Source of the DNA: an uncultured Pseudomonadales bacterium
GTDB lineage: Bacteria; Pseudomonadota; Gammaproteobacteria; Pseudomonadales; Azotimanducaceae
Assembly: GCA_958296195.1 (NCBI GenBank)
Contig: OY282455.1
Coordinates: 1,302,001 to 1,366,000, forward strand
DNA length: 64,000 nucleotides
Direction: 5' to 3'
How positions within the stretch are numbered: position 1 is the first letter of the stretch; every line of letters begins with the position of its first letter. The notes beneath the pieces are model-generated. The model made no database searches. It was given only the letters and a program-made list of their open reading frames with translations, and had not been told where the DNA came from. Positions 45,332 through 54,223 of this stretch are shown in pieces. Made by a program: the position numbers and the translations under genes.

Positions 45332-45638
45332 CGCCACAGCTCCTAGTTTCTTTTCCACCAACCGCTAGCGGAAGGAAAGCGCCCCGTCGCTGGACTGCCT
45401 AGGCCGGCGAAGGGACCGTGCATCATAGCAGAAAAGCGGCCGCTAACCCGCCTTTGAACTGGTGCTCGCAGAGCAGTTCCGAAGCGTTTTGGGCATTTTC
45501 CCGCGGCAGCGCCAAATTCAAGCGGTTGCGTCTTGCAACAGAGTGGTCTGGCCGTCCGACAACCGGGCTTGCGGCTCCTGCATTCATGGTAAACTTCGCG
45601 CCCCTTCGCCAATCCAACCCTTTATGGAGAAACCACGC
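45332..45638. other. Divergent intergenic region between the secreted protein gene and trxA
   Basis: Three hundred bases with no gene. GGAGA at 45625-45629 is the trxA ribosome site. TAAACT at 45590-45595 is a possible trxA -10 box with only a poor -35 (TTGCGG at 45569) at short spacing. Confidence 0.4.
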
Positions 45639-45965
45639 ATGAGCGATTCGATCGTTCACACTAGCGATGCGGATTTTGAAGCCGACGTGCTGCGCTCCGA
45701 CAAGCCCGTTCTAGTGGACTACTGGGCCGAGTGGTGCGGTCCCTGCAAGATGATCGCCCCCATACTCGACGAGGTCGCTGAGGACTACGGCGACCGAGTG
45801 AAGATCTGCAAGCTGGACATTGACGCCAATCAGGAAACGCCGCCGAAGTACGGCATTCGCGGCATTCCCACGCTGATGCTCTTTAAGGGAGGGAAGGTCG
45901 AGGCCACCAAGGTGGGTGTGCTCAGCAAGTCCGCCCTGGAGGCGTTTCTTGACAGCAACATCTGA
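45639..45965 (+). CDS. trxA: Thioredoxin
   Basis: Cytoplasmic disulfide reductase, 108 residues. The active site 'EWCGPCK' has the Cys33/Cys36 pair, with the buried Asp ('LVDYWAEW') and the cis-Pro loop '[14 protein letters not shown]'. I start at ATG 45639 ([10 protein letters not shown]), which has GGAGA nine bases upstream. The gene is followed by rho, the same order as in E. coli and Pseudomonas. Confidence 0.97.
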   Translation: MSDSIVHTSDADFEADVLRSDKPVLVDYWAEWCGPCKMIAPILDEVAEDYGDRVKICKLDIDANQETPPKYGIRGIPTLMLFKGGKVEATKVGVLSKSALEAFLDSNI

Positions 45966-46005
45966 ATCGACGTCAATTGGGGTGGCGTCAGTTTGCCCAA
46001 CCCGC

Positions 46006-46033
46006 TTGACGATGTTGGCCAAAATACTAAACT
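46006..46033 (+). promoter_or_regulatory. Candidate rho promoter
   Basis: TTGACG at 46006-46011 and TAAACT at 46028-46033 with a 16-base spacer, giving a leader of about 185 bases before rho. A long leader is typical of the autoregulated rho gene, but no attenuator hairpin could be drawn with confidence. Confidence 0.45.
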
Positions 46034-46223
46034 GGCGCTTGGGTTAGTGGGGACAGCGCCTCAACTCGGCCATTTCCTTGAATTTGCTTCCCTCCATCCG
46101 GGTCTTTGAGCCTTGGCCGTCAGGGAGTTGACGGCAGCCCCTAGGATGGCGGCGCACCCCAACCGTAAATTAGCCGACGAACTCTCAACAACCTCCAGTC
46201 AATTTCAGCAAAGAGCAGATGCC

Positions 46224-47489
46224 ATGGTGATGTATCTCAAAGACCTTAAAGCTAAGCCGGTAAGCGAGCTTGTCGATATGGGCCGCGATCTGGGCTTGGA
46301 CAACTTGGCCCGCTCCCGCAAGCCGGAGGTCATCGCCGCCATCGTGCGCAAGCAGGCCAAGGCGGGGGAGGACGTGTTTGGGGCCGGCACCCTGGAAATC
46401 CTGCAGGATGGCTTCGGCTTCCTGCGTTCCCCGGACGGCTCCTACCTCGCCGGCCCGGACGACATCTATGTTTCACCCAGCCAGATTCGTCGTTTCAATC
46501 TGCGTACGGGCGACAGCTTGGCCGGCAAGATTCGGCCCCCCAAGGACGGCGAGCGCTACTTCGCCATGCTCAAGGTTGACGAGATCAACTTCAGCGAGCC
46601 GAACACCAAGAAGCACAAGATCCTGTTCGAGAACCTCACTCCCCTGTTCCCCACCGAACGCTTCAAGCTGGAGCGGGGCAACGGCAGCACGGAGGACCTC
46701 ACCGCCCGCACGGTTGACCTCATCGCCCCGGTGGGCAAGGGGCAGCGTGGGCTGATCGTCTCGCCGCCAAAGGCCGGCAAGACGCTGGTGCTGCAGAACA
46801 TCGCCCAGTCCATAACGGCCAATGACCCGGAGGTGGTGCTCATCGTGCTGTTGATCGACGAGCGGCCCGAGGAAGTCACGGAGATGCAGCGCACGGTGCG
46901 CGGTGAAGTGGTCGCCAGCACCTTTGACGAGCCGCCGTCCCGGCATGTGCAGGTGGCGGAGATGGTGATCGAGAAGGCCAAGCGGCTGGTGGAGCATCAA
47001 AAGGACGTGGTCATCCTGCTGGACTCCATGACCCGCTTGGCCCGGGCCTACAACACCACGGTGCCCTCATCGGGCAAGGTGCTGACCGGCGGCGTTGACG
47101 CCCACGCCCTGGAGCGGCCCAAGCGGTTTTTCGGCGCCGCCCGCAACATAGAGGAAGGCGGCAGCCTGACCATTCTGGCCACCGCCTTGGTCGATACCGG
47201 CTCCAAGATGGACGAGGTGATCTACGAGGAGTTCAAGGGCACCGGCAACCAGGAACTGCACTTGGAGCGCAGAATTGCGGAGAAGCGGGTCTTCCCCGCC
47301 ATCAACATTCGTCGTTCCGGCACCCGGCGGGAGGAGCTGATCGTCGCGGAGACGGAGCTGCAGAACGTTTGGATTCTGCGCAAGCTGCTGCACGACATGG
47401 ATGATTTGGTCGCCATCGAGTGGCTCATCAACAAGTTCAAGGACACCAAAACCAACGGGGAGTTCTTCAACTCCATGCGCGGCAAGTAG
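46224..47489 (+). CDS. rho: Transcription termination factor Rho
   Basis: Hexameric RNA-dependent ATPase that ends transcription. About 421 residues, standard length. The N-terminal helix bundle has '[20 protein letters not shown]'. The RNA-binding cold-shock domain has '[14 protein letters not shown]' and '[20 protein letters not shown]'. The ATPase has Walker A '[11 protein letters not shown]', Walker B '[16 protein letters not shown]', the Q-loop region '[19 protein letters not shown]' and the R-loop '[20 protein letters not shown]'. The start is ATG 46224 or 46230; upstream in-frame codons are not conserved. It converges with hemY. Confidence 0.97.
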   Translation: MVMYLKDLKAKPVSELVDMGRDLGLDNLARSRKPEVIAAIVRKQAKAGEDVFGAGTLEILQDGFGFLRSPDGSYLAGPDDIYVSPSQIRRFNLRTGDSLAGKIRPPKDGERYFAMLKVDEINFSEPNTKKHKILFENLTPLFPTERFKLERGNGSTEDLTARTVDLIAPVGKGQRGLIVSPPKAGKTLVLQNIAQSITANDPEVVLIVLLIDERPEEVTEMQRTVRGEVVASTFDEPPSRHVQVAEMVIEKAKRLVEHQKDVVILLDSMTRLARAYNTTVPSSGKVLTGGVDAHALERPKRFFGAARNIEEGGSLTILATALVDTGSKMDEVIYEEFKGTGNQELHLERRIAEKRVFPAINIRRSGTRREELIVAETELQNVWILRKLLHDMDDLVAIEWLINKFKDTKTNGEFFNSMRGK

Positions 47490-47520
47490 CCGCTCCCAGC
47501 CCTTAAGGTGGCGCTGGTCT

Positions 47521-48708
47521 TTAGCCGGAGCGGGAGGGCAAGGGCAGTTCCGGCAGATCTCCGACGGCCTTCGCCAGGAGTTCGCCGCCCCGGCGCGGTT
47601 CGCCCAACGCCGTCAGCAGCCGGCCCAATTCGGCTTGGACGGTTGGGGTGGAATTGATGCGCAGGCTAGTTTCCAAGAACTCTCTGGCCTTGGCCCAGTC
47701 GGCGTTAAGCAGAGCGATGCGCCCGGCGGTCAACAGCAGCTCGCCATCGTCCGGCCTCTTCCGCAGCCAGCCTTGGATTGCCGCCATCTGCTTCTCCGGC
47801 TGCGGCGACCTGATGCTGCCGTAGAGGTGCAGCAAGTTGTCGCTCCAAGTGCGCCCCAGCGCCTCCCGCAACAAGGCTTCGGCGCCGCCGCGATCGTTCG
47901 CCGCCGCCATTTTCCGCGCCGCCGCCAGCACCAGCTCCGGATCCTGCTGCAGTTTCCTCGGCGCCTGCTCCCAAGCACCCAAGCCTTCGGCGGCCTCGAT
48001 GCGCCGCCGCCACGCCTGCAACTCCAAGGCCCCCAAGGCCGCGTCGTTCACCGCCTTGGCCTTGCGCAACGTCGGCGCCAGTTCCGTAAGCGCTTGCCAG
48101 TCGCCAAGCGCCTCGTGGCAACGCAGAAGGCGCTGCGCCACCACCGGATGCTTGGCCGCCTCGGCTTGGATTTCAAGCAGTGCGTCGCGAGCCTCCCGCC
48201 ACTGCTCGGCGGTTATTTGCAGGCGGGTTTGCAGCAGGGCGACGGCCAGCTTGGCGGCTGGATCCGCCTGTCGTGCTTGATTGAGGAACCGATCTCGCTC
48301 CTCGAAGGCGCCGAGTTCGTGGGCGGCCTGGGCGGCGCCCAGAAAGTTCAGGACCGGCGCCGCAACGTTCGCCGCCGCCCCCGCCAACAGGCGTTTCGCT
48401 TGGTCCCAATCACCCTGCTCCAGAAGCAGCAGGCCGCTAGCGGTCCGCCGGGCGGCCGTTTGACTGCGCCGGTTGCGGCGCCAAGCGGCAAACAACCCCT
48501 TGCCCTGAAGCAAACGCCCGACCACGAACAGCAACAAGCGCAGGACGGCGTAGGCGACTAACAAGATGAGGGCGGCGAACCAAAGGCTGGTCTCCACCGC
48601 CAGCCCGTCGTAGGTTGCGAGCAGATAGCCGGGATCCCGCGCCATCAGGACGCCGAGCAGGCCGCCGAGCGCGATGGCGGCAGCCCCTAGCAAGGCGGCC
48701 TTCTTCAT
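47521..48708 (-). CDS. hemY: HemY protein (haem biosynthesis-associated TPR membrane protein)
   Basis: Inner-membrane protein of the hemCDXY operon, about 395 residues. Two N-terminal membrane helices ('AALLGAAAIALGGLLGVLMA' and 'LWFAALILLVAYAVLRLLLF') are followed by TPR-like helical repeats ('RTASGLLLLEQGDWDQAKRL', 'APVLNFLGAAQAAHELGAF'). Its exact role is unclear; the name is historical and this is not the protoporphyrinogen oxidase also called HemY. The ATG at 48708 overlaps the hemX stop (ATGA), indicating coupling. Confidence 0.9.
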   Translation of the reverse strand: MKKAALLGAAAIALGGLLGVLMARDPGYLLATYDGLAVETSLWFAALILLVAYAVLRLLLFVVGRLLQGKGLFAAWRRNRRSQTAARRTASGLLLLEQGDWDQAKRLLAGAAANVAAPVLNFLGAAQAAHELGAFEERDRFLNQARQADPAAKLAVALLQTRLQITAEQWREARDALLEIQAEAAKHPVVAQRLLRCHEALGDWQALTELAPTLRKAKAVNDAALGALELQAWRRRIEAAEGLGAWEQAPRKLQQDPELVLAAARKMAAANDRGGAEALLREALGRTWSDNLLHLYGSIRSPQPEKQMAAIQGWLRKRPDDGELLLTAGRIALLNADWAKAREFLETSLRINSTPTVQAELGRLLTALGEPRRGGELLAKAVGDLPELPLPSRSG

Positions 48709-49751
48709 GCGTTTGCGCCGCCCCGCCGCACCTTGCGCAGTTCCGCCAACGAGGCGGAAATGTCCGGCAACGCAGCCTGCAGGTCCGCCTGCCGCAACTC
48801 CGCCAAGGCATTGCTGACGGCTTGGACGCCAGGGTCCGCTCCGTCGAGATGGTCGCCCACCCATTGCCGCGCCGCATCCAGGCTGGTGGCGAACACCGCT
48901 TGGTCTCGCTTGAGCGCGGCCAGCTGGGCCTGTTCCAGCATTAGCCTAAGGTTGAGCTCCAGATAAAGGGCTTCGTCCGGGGCCAGCAGCGGCCTGACTT
49001 CGGTGTCTATGCGGCGGAACTGCAGAAGGTTGCGGAACTCATCGGCCAGCGCCGCCCCAAAGCCGTTGTCCTGCCCCCTGCCGGCCTCGGCTTGCTTGGG
49101 CGCGGCGAATTGCGGTTGCGCCAAGGTTAAGTCCGCAAGCTGGCGTTTGAGCGCATCCAAGCGCAGATAGAGGCCCTGAACATCTGCGCCTTGGGTCTGC
49201 TCCAAGCCGAGAATTTCGCCGGCCAAAGCCGAACGCACCCCGTGCAAGGCCATGTCCTCCAAACCCTGCAGGATGTCGTCAGCGGAGCGCAGCAGATCCA
49301 ACGCGGTGGCGACGTCCCGTTCCATTAACAGCCGGTGGTTGGCCACCAGCAGCAGGTACTCCAGCTCTGCGAGCTTCCAATCCCTTTCTGAAGGAGGCGC
49401 CGCCTTCGCCACCTGGTTCAGCTGTTCGAGCAGCCCACTTTCCGTGGTTTGCAAACGCTCAATTAGTTGGCTTGTTGAGTCCTCCAAGGTTTGGTGCCAA
49501 CTGTCCTGCGCTTGGCCGAGGCTGTTCTGCAAGGCTTGGCGCTCCGTGTCGGCCAAGGCGAGGGCCCGCTCCATTACCGCGTTCGGCCGTAGATGGATTA
49601 GCTGAAAGTACAGATAGGCGGCAGCCGCCATGGCGGCGAAGGCCAGCAGAAAAGCGGTGGCGGCCAACAGCCGTCCTGGCGGCGGTTTGGGTGCTTTTGC
49701 GGCACCAGCAGCCTCGGAGGGCATCAAGTTCTCATCGGTTGGTTCAGCCAT
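48705..49751 (-). CDS. hemX: HemX protein (membrane-anchored, haem operon)
   Basis: About 348 residues: a short cytoplasmic start with a Pro/Ala-rich segment, one membrane helix ('RLLAATAFLLAFAAMAAAA') and a long helical periplasmic part ('ELEYLLLVANHRLLMERDVA', 'FRNLLQFRRIDTEVRPLLAP'), matching HemX. Often annotated as uroporphyrinogen-III C-methyltransferase, but it lacks any methyltransferase fold. The ATG at 49751 overlaps the end of hemD by 8 bases, and its stop overlaps the hemY start. Confidence 0.9.
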   Translation of the reverse strand: MAEPTDENLMPSEAAGAAKAPKPPPGRLLAATAFLLAFAAMAAAAYLYFQLIHLRPNAVMERALALADTERQALQNSLGQAQDSWHQTLEDSTSQLIERLQTTESGLLEQLNQVAKAAPPSERDWKLAELEYLLLVANHRLLMERDVATALDLLRSADDILQGLEDMALHGVRSALAGEILGLEQTQGADVQGLYLRLDALKRQLADLTLAQPQFAAPKQAEAGRGQDNGFGAALADEFRNLLQFRRIDTEVRPLLAPDEALYLELNLRLMLEQAQLAALKRDQAVFATSLDAARQWVGDHLDGADPGVQAVSNALAELRQADLQAALPDISASLAELRKVRRGGANA

Positions 49752-50451
49752 TGGCCCCCGCCATTTGCCGCAAGGCGGCAACCACCGCAGCCGCTCCGGC
49801 GTCTTCGCACCGCAGCACCTTGGAGACGCCAAGCTGGGCGGCAAGGGCCGCAACTCTGTCCGAAGGCACCAAGATTGGCACGCCTGACGCACCCTTGGAC
49901 GCGAACCATACCTGCACTGCTTGCCGGAATCCATCGCCGCTTGACACGATGATGGCGTCTATTTGCTTGGGGTCTATGGTGGGCGCCACTGGTGTGCGCT
50001 CATAAACGTCAAGCCGCTGCACGTCCGCACCTTGCTCGGCCAAGGCGGGCGCGATGCGGTTGCGTCCGCCGACTCCGGTGACCAACAGAACACGCTTGCC
50101 CTGTACGTCCGGCAGGCTGTCGAGCAGCCCCTCGCTGGATTCGACGTTGGCGGCTTGGGCGCTGACACCGGCTTCGGCCAAGGCGGCGGCGGTTTGGCGG
50201 CCGATGGCGAAAGCCCGGTCAAAGCAGTGGTTGACCTGGGAGGCGGCTGAGCGAACGCCGTGCAAGGACAAAAAGACGGCGATGTCGAAATGGCCTTGGG
50301 GAACGGTGAACGGCAACGGACGAATTGCCAGCACCGGGGCCTTGGCAACATCAAACCCGGCCGCTTCGACAGCACGGGCCAACGCCGTGGCGCCGGGCTC
50401 CGAGCGGGTGACCCAGACTCTCATGCGCGGCGGGGTTGGCTTGGCTGGCAT
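49744..50451 (-). CDS. hemD: Uroporphyrinogen-III synthase
   Basis: Closes hydroxymethylbilane to uroporphyrinogen III with inversion of ring D, the step after HemC. 235 residues. 'VWVTRSEPGATALARAVEA' is the typical N-terminus, with 'RAFAIGRQTAAALAEAG', 'GKRVLLVTGVGGRNRIAPAL' and 'AIIVSSGDGFRQ' in order. It is 157 bases downstream of hemC and overlaps hemX by 8 bases. Confidence 0.92.
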   Translation of the reverse strand: MPAKPTPPRMRVWVTRSEPGATALARAVEAAGFDVAKAPVLAIRPLPFTVPQGHFDIAVFLSLHGVRSAASQVNHCFDRAFAIGRQTAAALAEAGVSAQAANVESSEGLLDSLPDVQGKRVLLVTGVGGRNRIAPALAEQGADVQRLDVYERTPVAPTIDPKQIDAIIVSSGDGFRQAVQVWFASKGASGVPILVPSDRVAALAAQLGVSKVLRCEDAGAAAVVAALRQMAGANG

Positions 50452-50608
50452 AATTCTGTTTGCGTCCTAGCCAATGTCGGCATCTCAAAGCCAAAATCCA
50501 AGCCTGTGCCCCAAACGTTCATTCGTCCAGCCCACTGGACGCTAGGCCCGACATCCTCTGCTTTCGCCAAGGCCGTAGCACCCAGCTATGGAAAATGGCG
50601 CCATGGGT

Positions 50609-51523
50609 TCAGGTACTCGTGGGTTGCAGCAATCGTAGGGCGCCTTGAGCCTTCAGATCCGCCACCACCAGATTCGCCACCTGCTCGGCCGGGCCCTTGG
50701 CTTTGGCCTTCAGCACCGTGCCGCCATCGGGTGAAGCCAACAGCGCCTGCAGGAGCACGGCTTCATCCTGATGTTGCGCATAGGCGGCCAAGGGCTGGCT
50801 GCAATCCGCCCCCAAGGCCGCGCTGACGCCCCGCTCAGCTTCTACGCAGGCGGCGGTGGTCGGATCCCGCAGGGGTGCCAACAGGACCAGGACTTGATCA
50901 TCGTCAGCGCGGCACTCCACGCCAAGGGCGCCTTGGCCGGGTGCCGGCAGAAATAGGGATGGGGGCAGCGCTTCGGTGACCCTTTCGACGCATCCCAAGC
51001 GGGCCAATCCGGCCATGGCCAGCACGATCGCGTCCACCTCCGCGGCGTCCAGCTTCGCCAATCTTGTATCCACGTTGCCGCGCAAGGGCCGCACCCGCAG
51101 GTCCGGGCGCAACGCCAGGATTTGCGCCTGCCGCCTTAAACTGGAGGTGCCGACTGCGGTGCCCGGCGGCATGGCCTTCAGCCCACCGTGGGGGCTGATC
51201 CAAGCATCCCGCACATCCTGTCGATAGCCGATCACCGGCATGGCGAACTTGCTGTCCAGCACGGCGGGCACGTCCTTCATGGAATGCACCGCCAAATCTG
51301 CATCCCCCCGCGCCAGCGCCGCTTCAAGTTCGTTGATGAACAGACCCTTACCGCCCACTTCGCTTAAGGGTGCGTTAAGCCAGCGGTCCCCGGCGGTGGA
51401 AATCCCCGCAATCTCAATGACCAGCCCCGGATGAGAGCGTTCCAGTTCCCCTTTGATGAACGACGCCTGCCAGAGAGCGAGCTTGCTTCTGCGGGTGGCG
51501 ATGCGCACCTTATCCAAGACCAC
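50609..51523 (-). CDS. hemC: Porphobilinogen deaminase (hydroxymethylbilane synthase)
   Basis: Joins four porphobilinogens into hydroxymethylbilane in tetrapyrrole synthesis. About 304 residues. 'RIATRRSKLALWQA' is the N-terminus. 'GGKGLFINELEAALARGDAD', 'LAVHSMKDVP' and 'GTSSLRRQAQILALRPDL' are canonical. Cys241 in 'GADCSQPLAAYA' is the dipyrromethane-cofactor cysteine. The start is GTG 51523 or TTG 51517 (GGGGGTGG just upstream of the latter). It overlaps the end of the truncated algR-like gene by 14 bases. Confidence 0.95.
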   Translation of the reverse strand: MVLDKVRIATRRSKLALWQASFIKGELERSHPGLVIEIAGISTAGDRWLNAPLSEVGGKGLFINELEAALARGDADLAVHSMKDVPAVLDSKFAMPVIGYRQDVRDAWISPHGGLKAMPPGTAVGTSSLRRQAQILALRPDLRVRPLRGNVDTRLAKLDAAEVDAIVLAMAGLARLGCVERVTEALPPSLFLPAPGQGALGVECRADDDQVLVLLAPLRDPTTAACVEAERGVSAALGADCSQPLAAYAQHQDEAVLLQALLASPDGGTVLKAKAKGPAEQVANLVVADLKAQGALRLLQPTST

Positions 51524-52076
51524 CCCCAAGCCGAGATCCGGCCAGATTTCTCCGGCGCTGCGGGGCTTTTGAATAGGCGGGCGGCAGTGCTCCCGGCGCT
51601 GGAAAACTGCTCCCAGCCACCCGTTCCGGCGGACGGGGCGCATCCGATTTGTCCGGCTGGGTGCGGGCTTCCAAGGCAAGCCGCACGGCCGCCACCCGCC
51701 GTCGGCTGACAGGGATGCGCTCGCTTAGGCCGGCGATGCGCAGTTCAAAATGCCGGGGCGCTAGGCGCACCAGCTCCTCAATGAACTGCACGGCGACCAA
51801 GGCGTTGCGGTGAACGCGCAGAAACCGCCCTTCGAATTCGCCCTCCAGCCTGGCCAGCACTTCCGTGGTGATGGTTTGTCCCTCGCCATAGTGAATGGTG
51901 ACATACTTTTGGTCCGCCAGAAAATACCGCACATCCTGCACCGGCACCAACTCAACGCCCCGCAACGACCGAACGACAATGCGGCTGCGGACAACGCCCA
52001 AGGGCTGCGTACCCACCTTTTGCCCCCCGAAATGGGCGCTAAAGTAGCCCCTGCTCCAGGGAATGGAATCCGCCAA
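51510..52076 (-). CDS. AlgR-type LytTR DNA-binding protein lacking its receiver domain
   Basis: 188 residues. The part from about 30 to 135 is a LytTR DNA-binding domain close to AlgR ('VELVPVQDVRYFLADQKYVT', 'FEGRFLRVHRNALVAVQFIE', 'IPVSRRRVAAVR'). AlgR proteins have an N-terminal receiver of about 120 residues; here the sequence before the domain is only 'MADSIPWSRGYFSAHFGG' and a short linker. No phosphoacceptor Asp is present. The position directly upstream of hemC is that of algR in Pseudomonas, so I read this as a 5'-truncated algR whose front, with algZ, was lost when accessory DNA arrived. The C-terminal extension of about 45 residues overlaps hemC. Expression is uncertain. Confidence 0.75.
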   Translation of the reverse strand: MADSIPWSRGYFSAHFGGQKVGTQPLGVVRSRIVVRSLRGVELVPVQDVRYFLADQKYVTIHYGEGQTITTEVLARLEGEFEGRFLRVHRNALVAVQFIEELVRLAPRHFELRIAGLSERIPVSRRRVAAVRLALEARTQPDKSDAPRPPERVAGSSFPAPGALPPAYSKAPQRRRNLAGSRLGGGLG

Positions 52077-52099
52077 TGGCTGAAAGCGCTGTACGACAA

Positions 52100-52249
52100 T
52101 GACCCAGCGTTCTTGCAGCGGTCTGGTGGCCCTACCAAGCTTCGCCGCCCGTCCGCCGAGAAGCGGAAGCCCGAATCGCGGAACTAGAAGCCCAGCTGCG
52201 GACGCTTATGGATGGGGATCAATCCGAAGCGCTGACTATATCGGGTTAA
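52100..52249 (+). pseudogene. Short coiled-coil C-terminal remnant of an unknown gene
   Basis: A frame ending at the TAA of 52247-52249 encodes 'RREAEARIAELEAQLRTLM' near its end, the kind of charged coiled coil that closes Uma2-family nucleases and other accessory proteins. It is only about 48 codons long with no start. I see it as debris at the left edge of the inserted region. Confidence 0.35.
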
Positions 52250-52257
52250 TGGGCTAG

Positions 52258-52470
52258 GCGGTCGGAGAGATTGGTTGCGGGTTCATCCATGTGCATCACG
52301 TTGTGCCTCTCGCAAGCATTCGCAACGCACACGAGGTCGACCCCATCAAAGACTTGATTCCAGTGTGTCCCAATTGCCATGCGATGCTGCATCGCAGCAG
52401 GGGCACGGACAACCCGCGCATGGTGAATGAATTGAGGAACTTAGTGATGGACGCCAGAAAAAGGCGATGA
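52258..52470 (+). pseudogene. C-terminal half of an HNH endonuclease
   Basis: Open without a start from 52258, it encodes 'GEIGCGFIHVHHVVPLASI', 'DPIKDLIPVCPNCHAMLHRS' and ends 'LRNLVMDARKRR' with a stop. This carries the catalytic His-His and the second CxxC of an HNH nuclease. The family sequence expected directly before 'GEIG' (ending in Tyr) is missing here but is present at the end of the fragment at 53628-53780, on the same strand 1.1 kb downstream. Confidence 0.75.
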
Positions 52471-52523
52471 GATCCTTGATGGCTTGGATTGGCGGAGGCA
52501 TAAAGCGGCTGCTAGGCGCTATC

Positions 52524-53246
52524 TCACCCTTGGCTATTCCTTCGTGCCCATCCACTGCCCTGCTTAGGTTTGTAGAAGCCGCTTCTTAGGCCATCAATGT
52601 GCTCATAGAGATTGGAAGGCACATTTTGCCAAAGAGGATCAAGTATGAACTGTACGCCCTCGCGCCGCGCCAATTTTGCTGCCGGAACGAAATCCGCATC
52701 GCCGGAAACCAAAATTATGACGTCCGCTTGACGTTTTAGTGTTATCGAGGCGATATCCAACCCAATGCGCATATCCACCCCCTTTTGCCGCAACGCGGGT
52801 GAAAAATGGCTGTCTGCGAGACCGCTAATCGCAAGATGACGGTTCAGAAGCTCCTTCTGTGGCTGAGGCTTCAGTATCCACGACCTATTTGCATCTCGGC
52901 GAACCTCGCCCAATCGCACAGCTAAGTTCGGTCGTCCTCTGAGCGCTTTGAAGAGCTGTTTTCTGAAGTGTGCTTGGGTCGTTTCGGCGTAGTTGATTGG
53001 TTGCTTGCTAACCGGGGTATGCGCCTTCTGCTCGTAGGGGCTTGCGTCGTAGTAGAATGTTCGGTATAGAAGCTGCAACTCGTTTGGGACCTTGTGAATG
53101 TTGTTTAATTGAGACAAGTGGCCCCTAATCAATTGGTCAATTGACGCCACCACCGCCTCAACATCGACGTTGTCAACATCCGGCCGCACGGACGGAAGAC
53201 GTTTCAGGAAGTACCCACCGTCAATTAAAATAGCGGCCTTAGCCAT
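52524..53246 (-). CDS. NYN-domain (PIN-like) protein, predicted RNase
   Basis: About 240 residues of the NYN/LabA-DUF88 group, PIN-like nucleases usually acting on RNA. The acidic motifs are intact: 'KAAILIDGGYFLKRL' at the start, 'KGVDMRIGLDIASITLK' and 'ILVSGDADFVPAAKLARREG'. I start at ATG 53246 (MAKAAILID) rather than 51 bases upstream. It lies between the two halves of the HNH gene and is transcribed against them. DNA here is AT-richer than the haem operon, consistent with transfer. Such genes occur in defence islands and as stand-alone regulators; I cannot choose. Confidence 0.82.
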   Translation of the reverse strand: MAKAAILIDGGYFLKRLPSVRPDVDNVDVEAVVASIDQLIRGHLSQLNNIHKVPNELQLLYRTFYYDASPYEQKAHTPVSKQPINYAETTQAHFRKQLFKALRGRPNLAVRLGEVRRDANRSWILKPQPQKELLNRHLAISGLADSHFSPALRQKGVDMRIGLDIASITLKRQADVIILVSGDADFVPAAKLARREGVQFILDPLWQNVPSNLYEHIDGLRSGFYKPKQGSGWARRNSQG

Positions 53247-53297
53247 TTGGGGACCACAAGGCGTGTATGGGAAAAAGCCCCAAGGGATCGGCCTCAT

Positions 53298-53627
53298 TCA
53301 TGATTGCCAGCCTACAAGGCTGGGAACAAGACGTACTGCCAAGGGGCGAATTCCGGCAATATACGCCAATTTCGAGAAGTGTCAACCGCAACCTTCGGCG
53401 CTGTCGTCAGCACTGTCATCAGGTTGGACTCCCATCCCTAAGTGGCCGCAGTCGGCAAGCCCTAGTGTTGCTTCCTGAGTTTGCGGGCAGGTTAACATAG
53501 AGGGGAGACGGCACCTCAGGCGGCGCCGGCGTTCGGTTGGCGCTCCTAGGCGAATGCCTTGGGAACTTCAGTGCAGCCCTGCCTTGAGAGCCTTTACCTA
53601 TCGCCTGATCTAGACGACACTGATCCG
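53298..53627. other. Intergenic region, no gene seen
   Basis: Between the divergent NYN gene and the HNH N-terminal fragment. It contains a 7-base hairpin CCAGCCT/AGGCTGG (53307-53323) 61 bases upstream of the NYN start, which could be an operator. Otherwise nothing is recognised. Confidence 0.45.
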
Positions 53628-53825
53628 ATGGAGATACCCAAGAATGTGCCCGTGTTGGAGGGTGCAAAAAAGCCCATTTTCGTCAACGTGTTTGAGCGCG
53701 ATCCCAAACTGCGCGAGCAATGTGTGCAACATTGGGGCAGCAAATGCAGCGTGTGTGACTGCGACTTCTCAGCAACCTACGCTCAGTCATTGCCCAAGCT
53801 CACAGATCCGGTGGTGCCTCTGTAG
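53628..53825 (+). pseudogene. N-terminal half of an HNH endonuclease
   Basis: From ATG 53628 it encodes 'VPVLEGAKKPIFVNVFERDP', 'KLREQCVQHWGSKCSVCDCD' and 'FSATY', the standard front of this HNH nuclease family including the first CxxC. After Tyr at 53778-53780 the family sequence stops and unrelated codons lead to a stop at 53825, overlapping the 3' end of the convergent protease gene. The missing continuation is the fragment at 52264-52470. Confidence 0.72.
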
Positions 53826-54223
53826 GTCATTGTGAAGTGTTGCAGAAAAGTTCTCCCGATGAGGGCGTAGTGGGGTTGGCCTCCCGCCCTAAGGTGGACC
53901 CCAGCAAAGGGACCAGTCACAGTCACCTGTATTGCTGGAACGTGAATCTGCGCGAGATGCATGTTGACCTCGTCCTGTCCATGGACACCTGCTACAACCG
54001 TACGGTCGATAATTGGGAGTTCCAACTCCATGGCGAGTGTTGAGTCGATGCAACTTTCCACGGCCCCCGTGTCCACCAAGGCGGGTAGCGGCAGTACAGG
54101 CAGGTCAGGGATGCCCCTACCCGGTCTAAAGGCTACGTCGAAACCGATTTGCACAGGCAAGGTTGGCCCATGGACCACCAGGCCCGCTGTGCAGACCCTG
54201 CGGAACCGCCCGCAAAGCCGCAT
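53783..54223 (-). CDS. Retropepsin-like aspartyl protease
   Basis: 146 residues with a single aspartyl-protease motif, 'LPALVDTGAVESCIDSTLA' (Asp51-Thr-Gly-Ala), the flap-like 'VAGVHGQDEVNMH' and the C-terminal 'YALIGRTFLQHFTMTYRGTT'. One catalytic Asp per chain implies a homodimer like viral retropepsins. No signal peptide is seen, so it is probably cytoplasmic. The ATG at 54223 directly follows the stop of the small gene at 54224-54472, so the two are a coupled pair. Substrate unknown. Confidence 0.8.
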   Translation of the reverse strand: MRLCGRFRRVCTAGLVVHGPTLPVQIGFDVAFRPGRGIPDLPVLPLPALVDTGAVESCIDSTLAMELELPIIDRTVVAGVHGQDEVNMHLAQIHVPAIQVTVTGPFAGVHLRAGGQPHYALIGRTFLQHFTMTYRGTTGSVSLGND

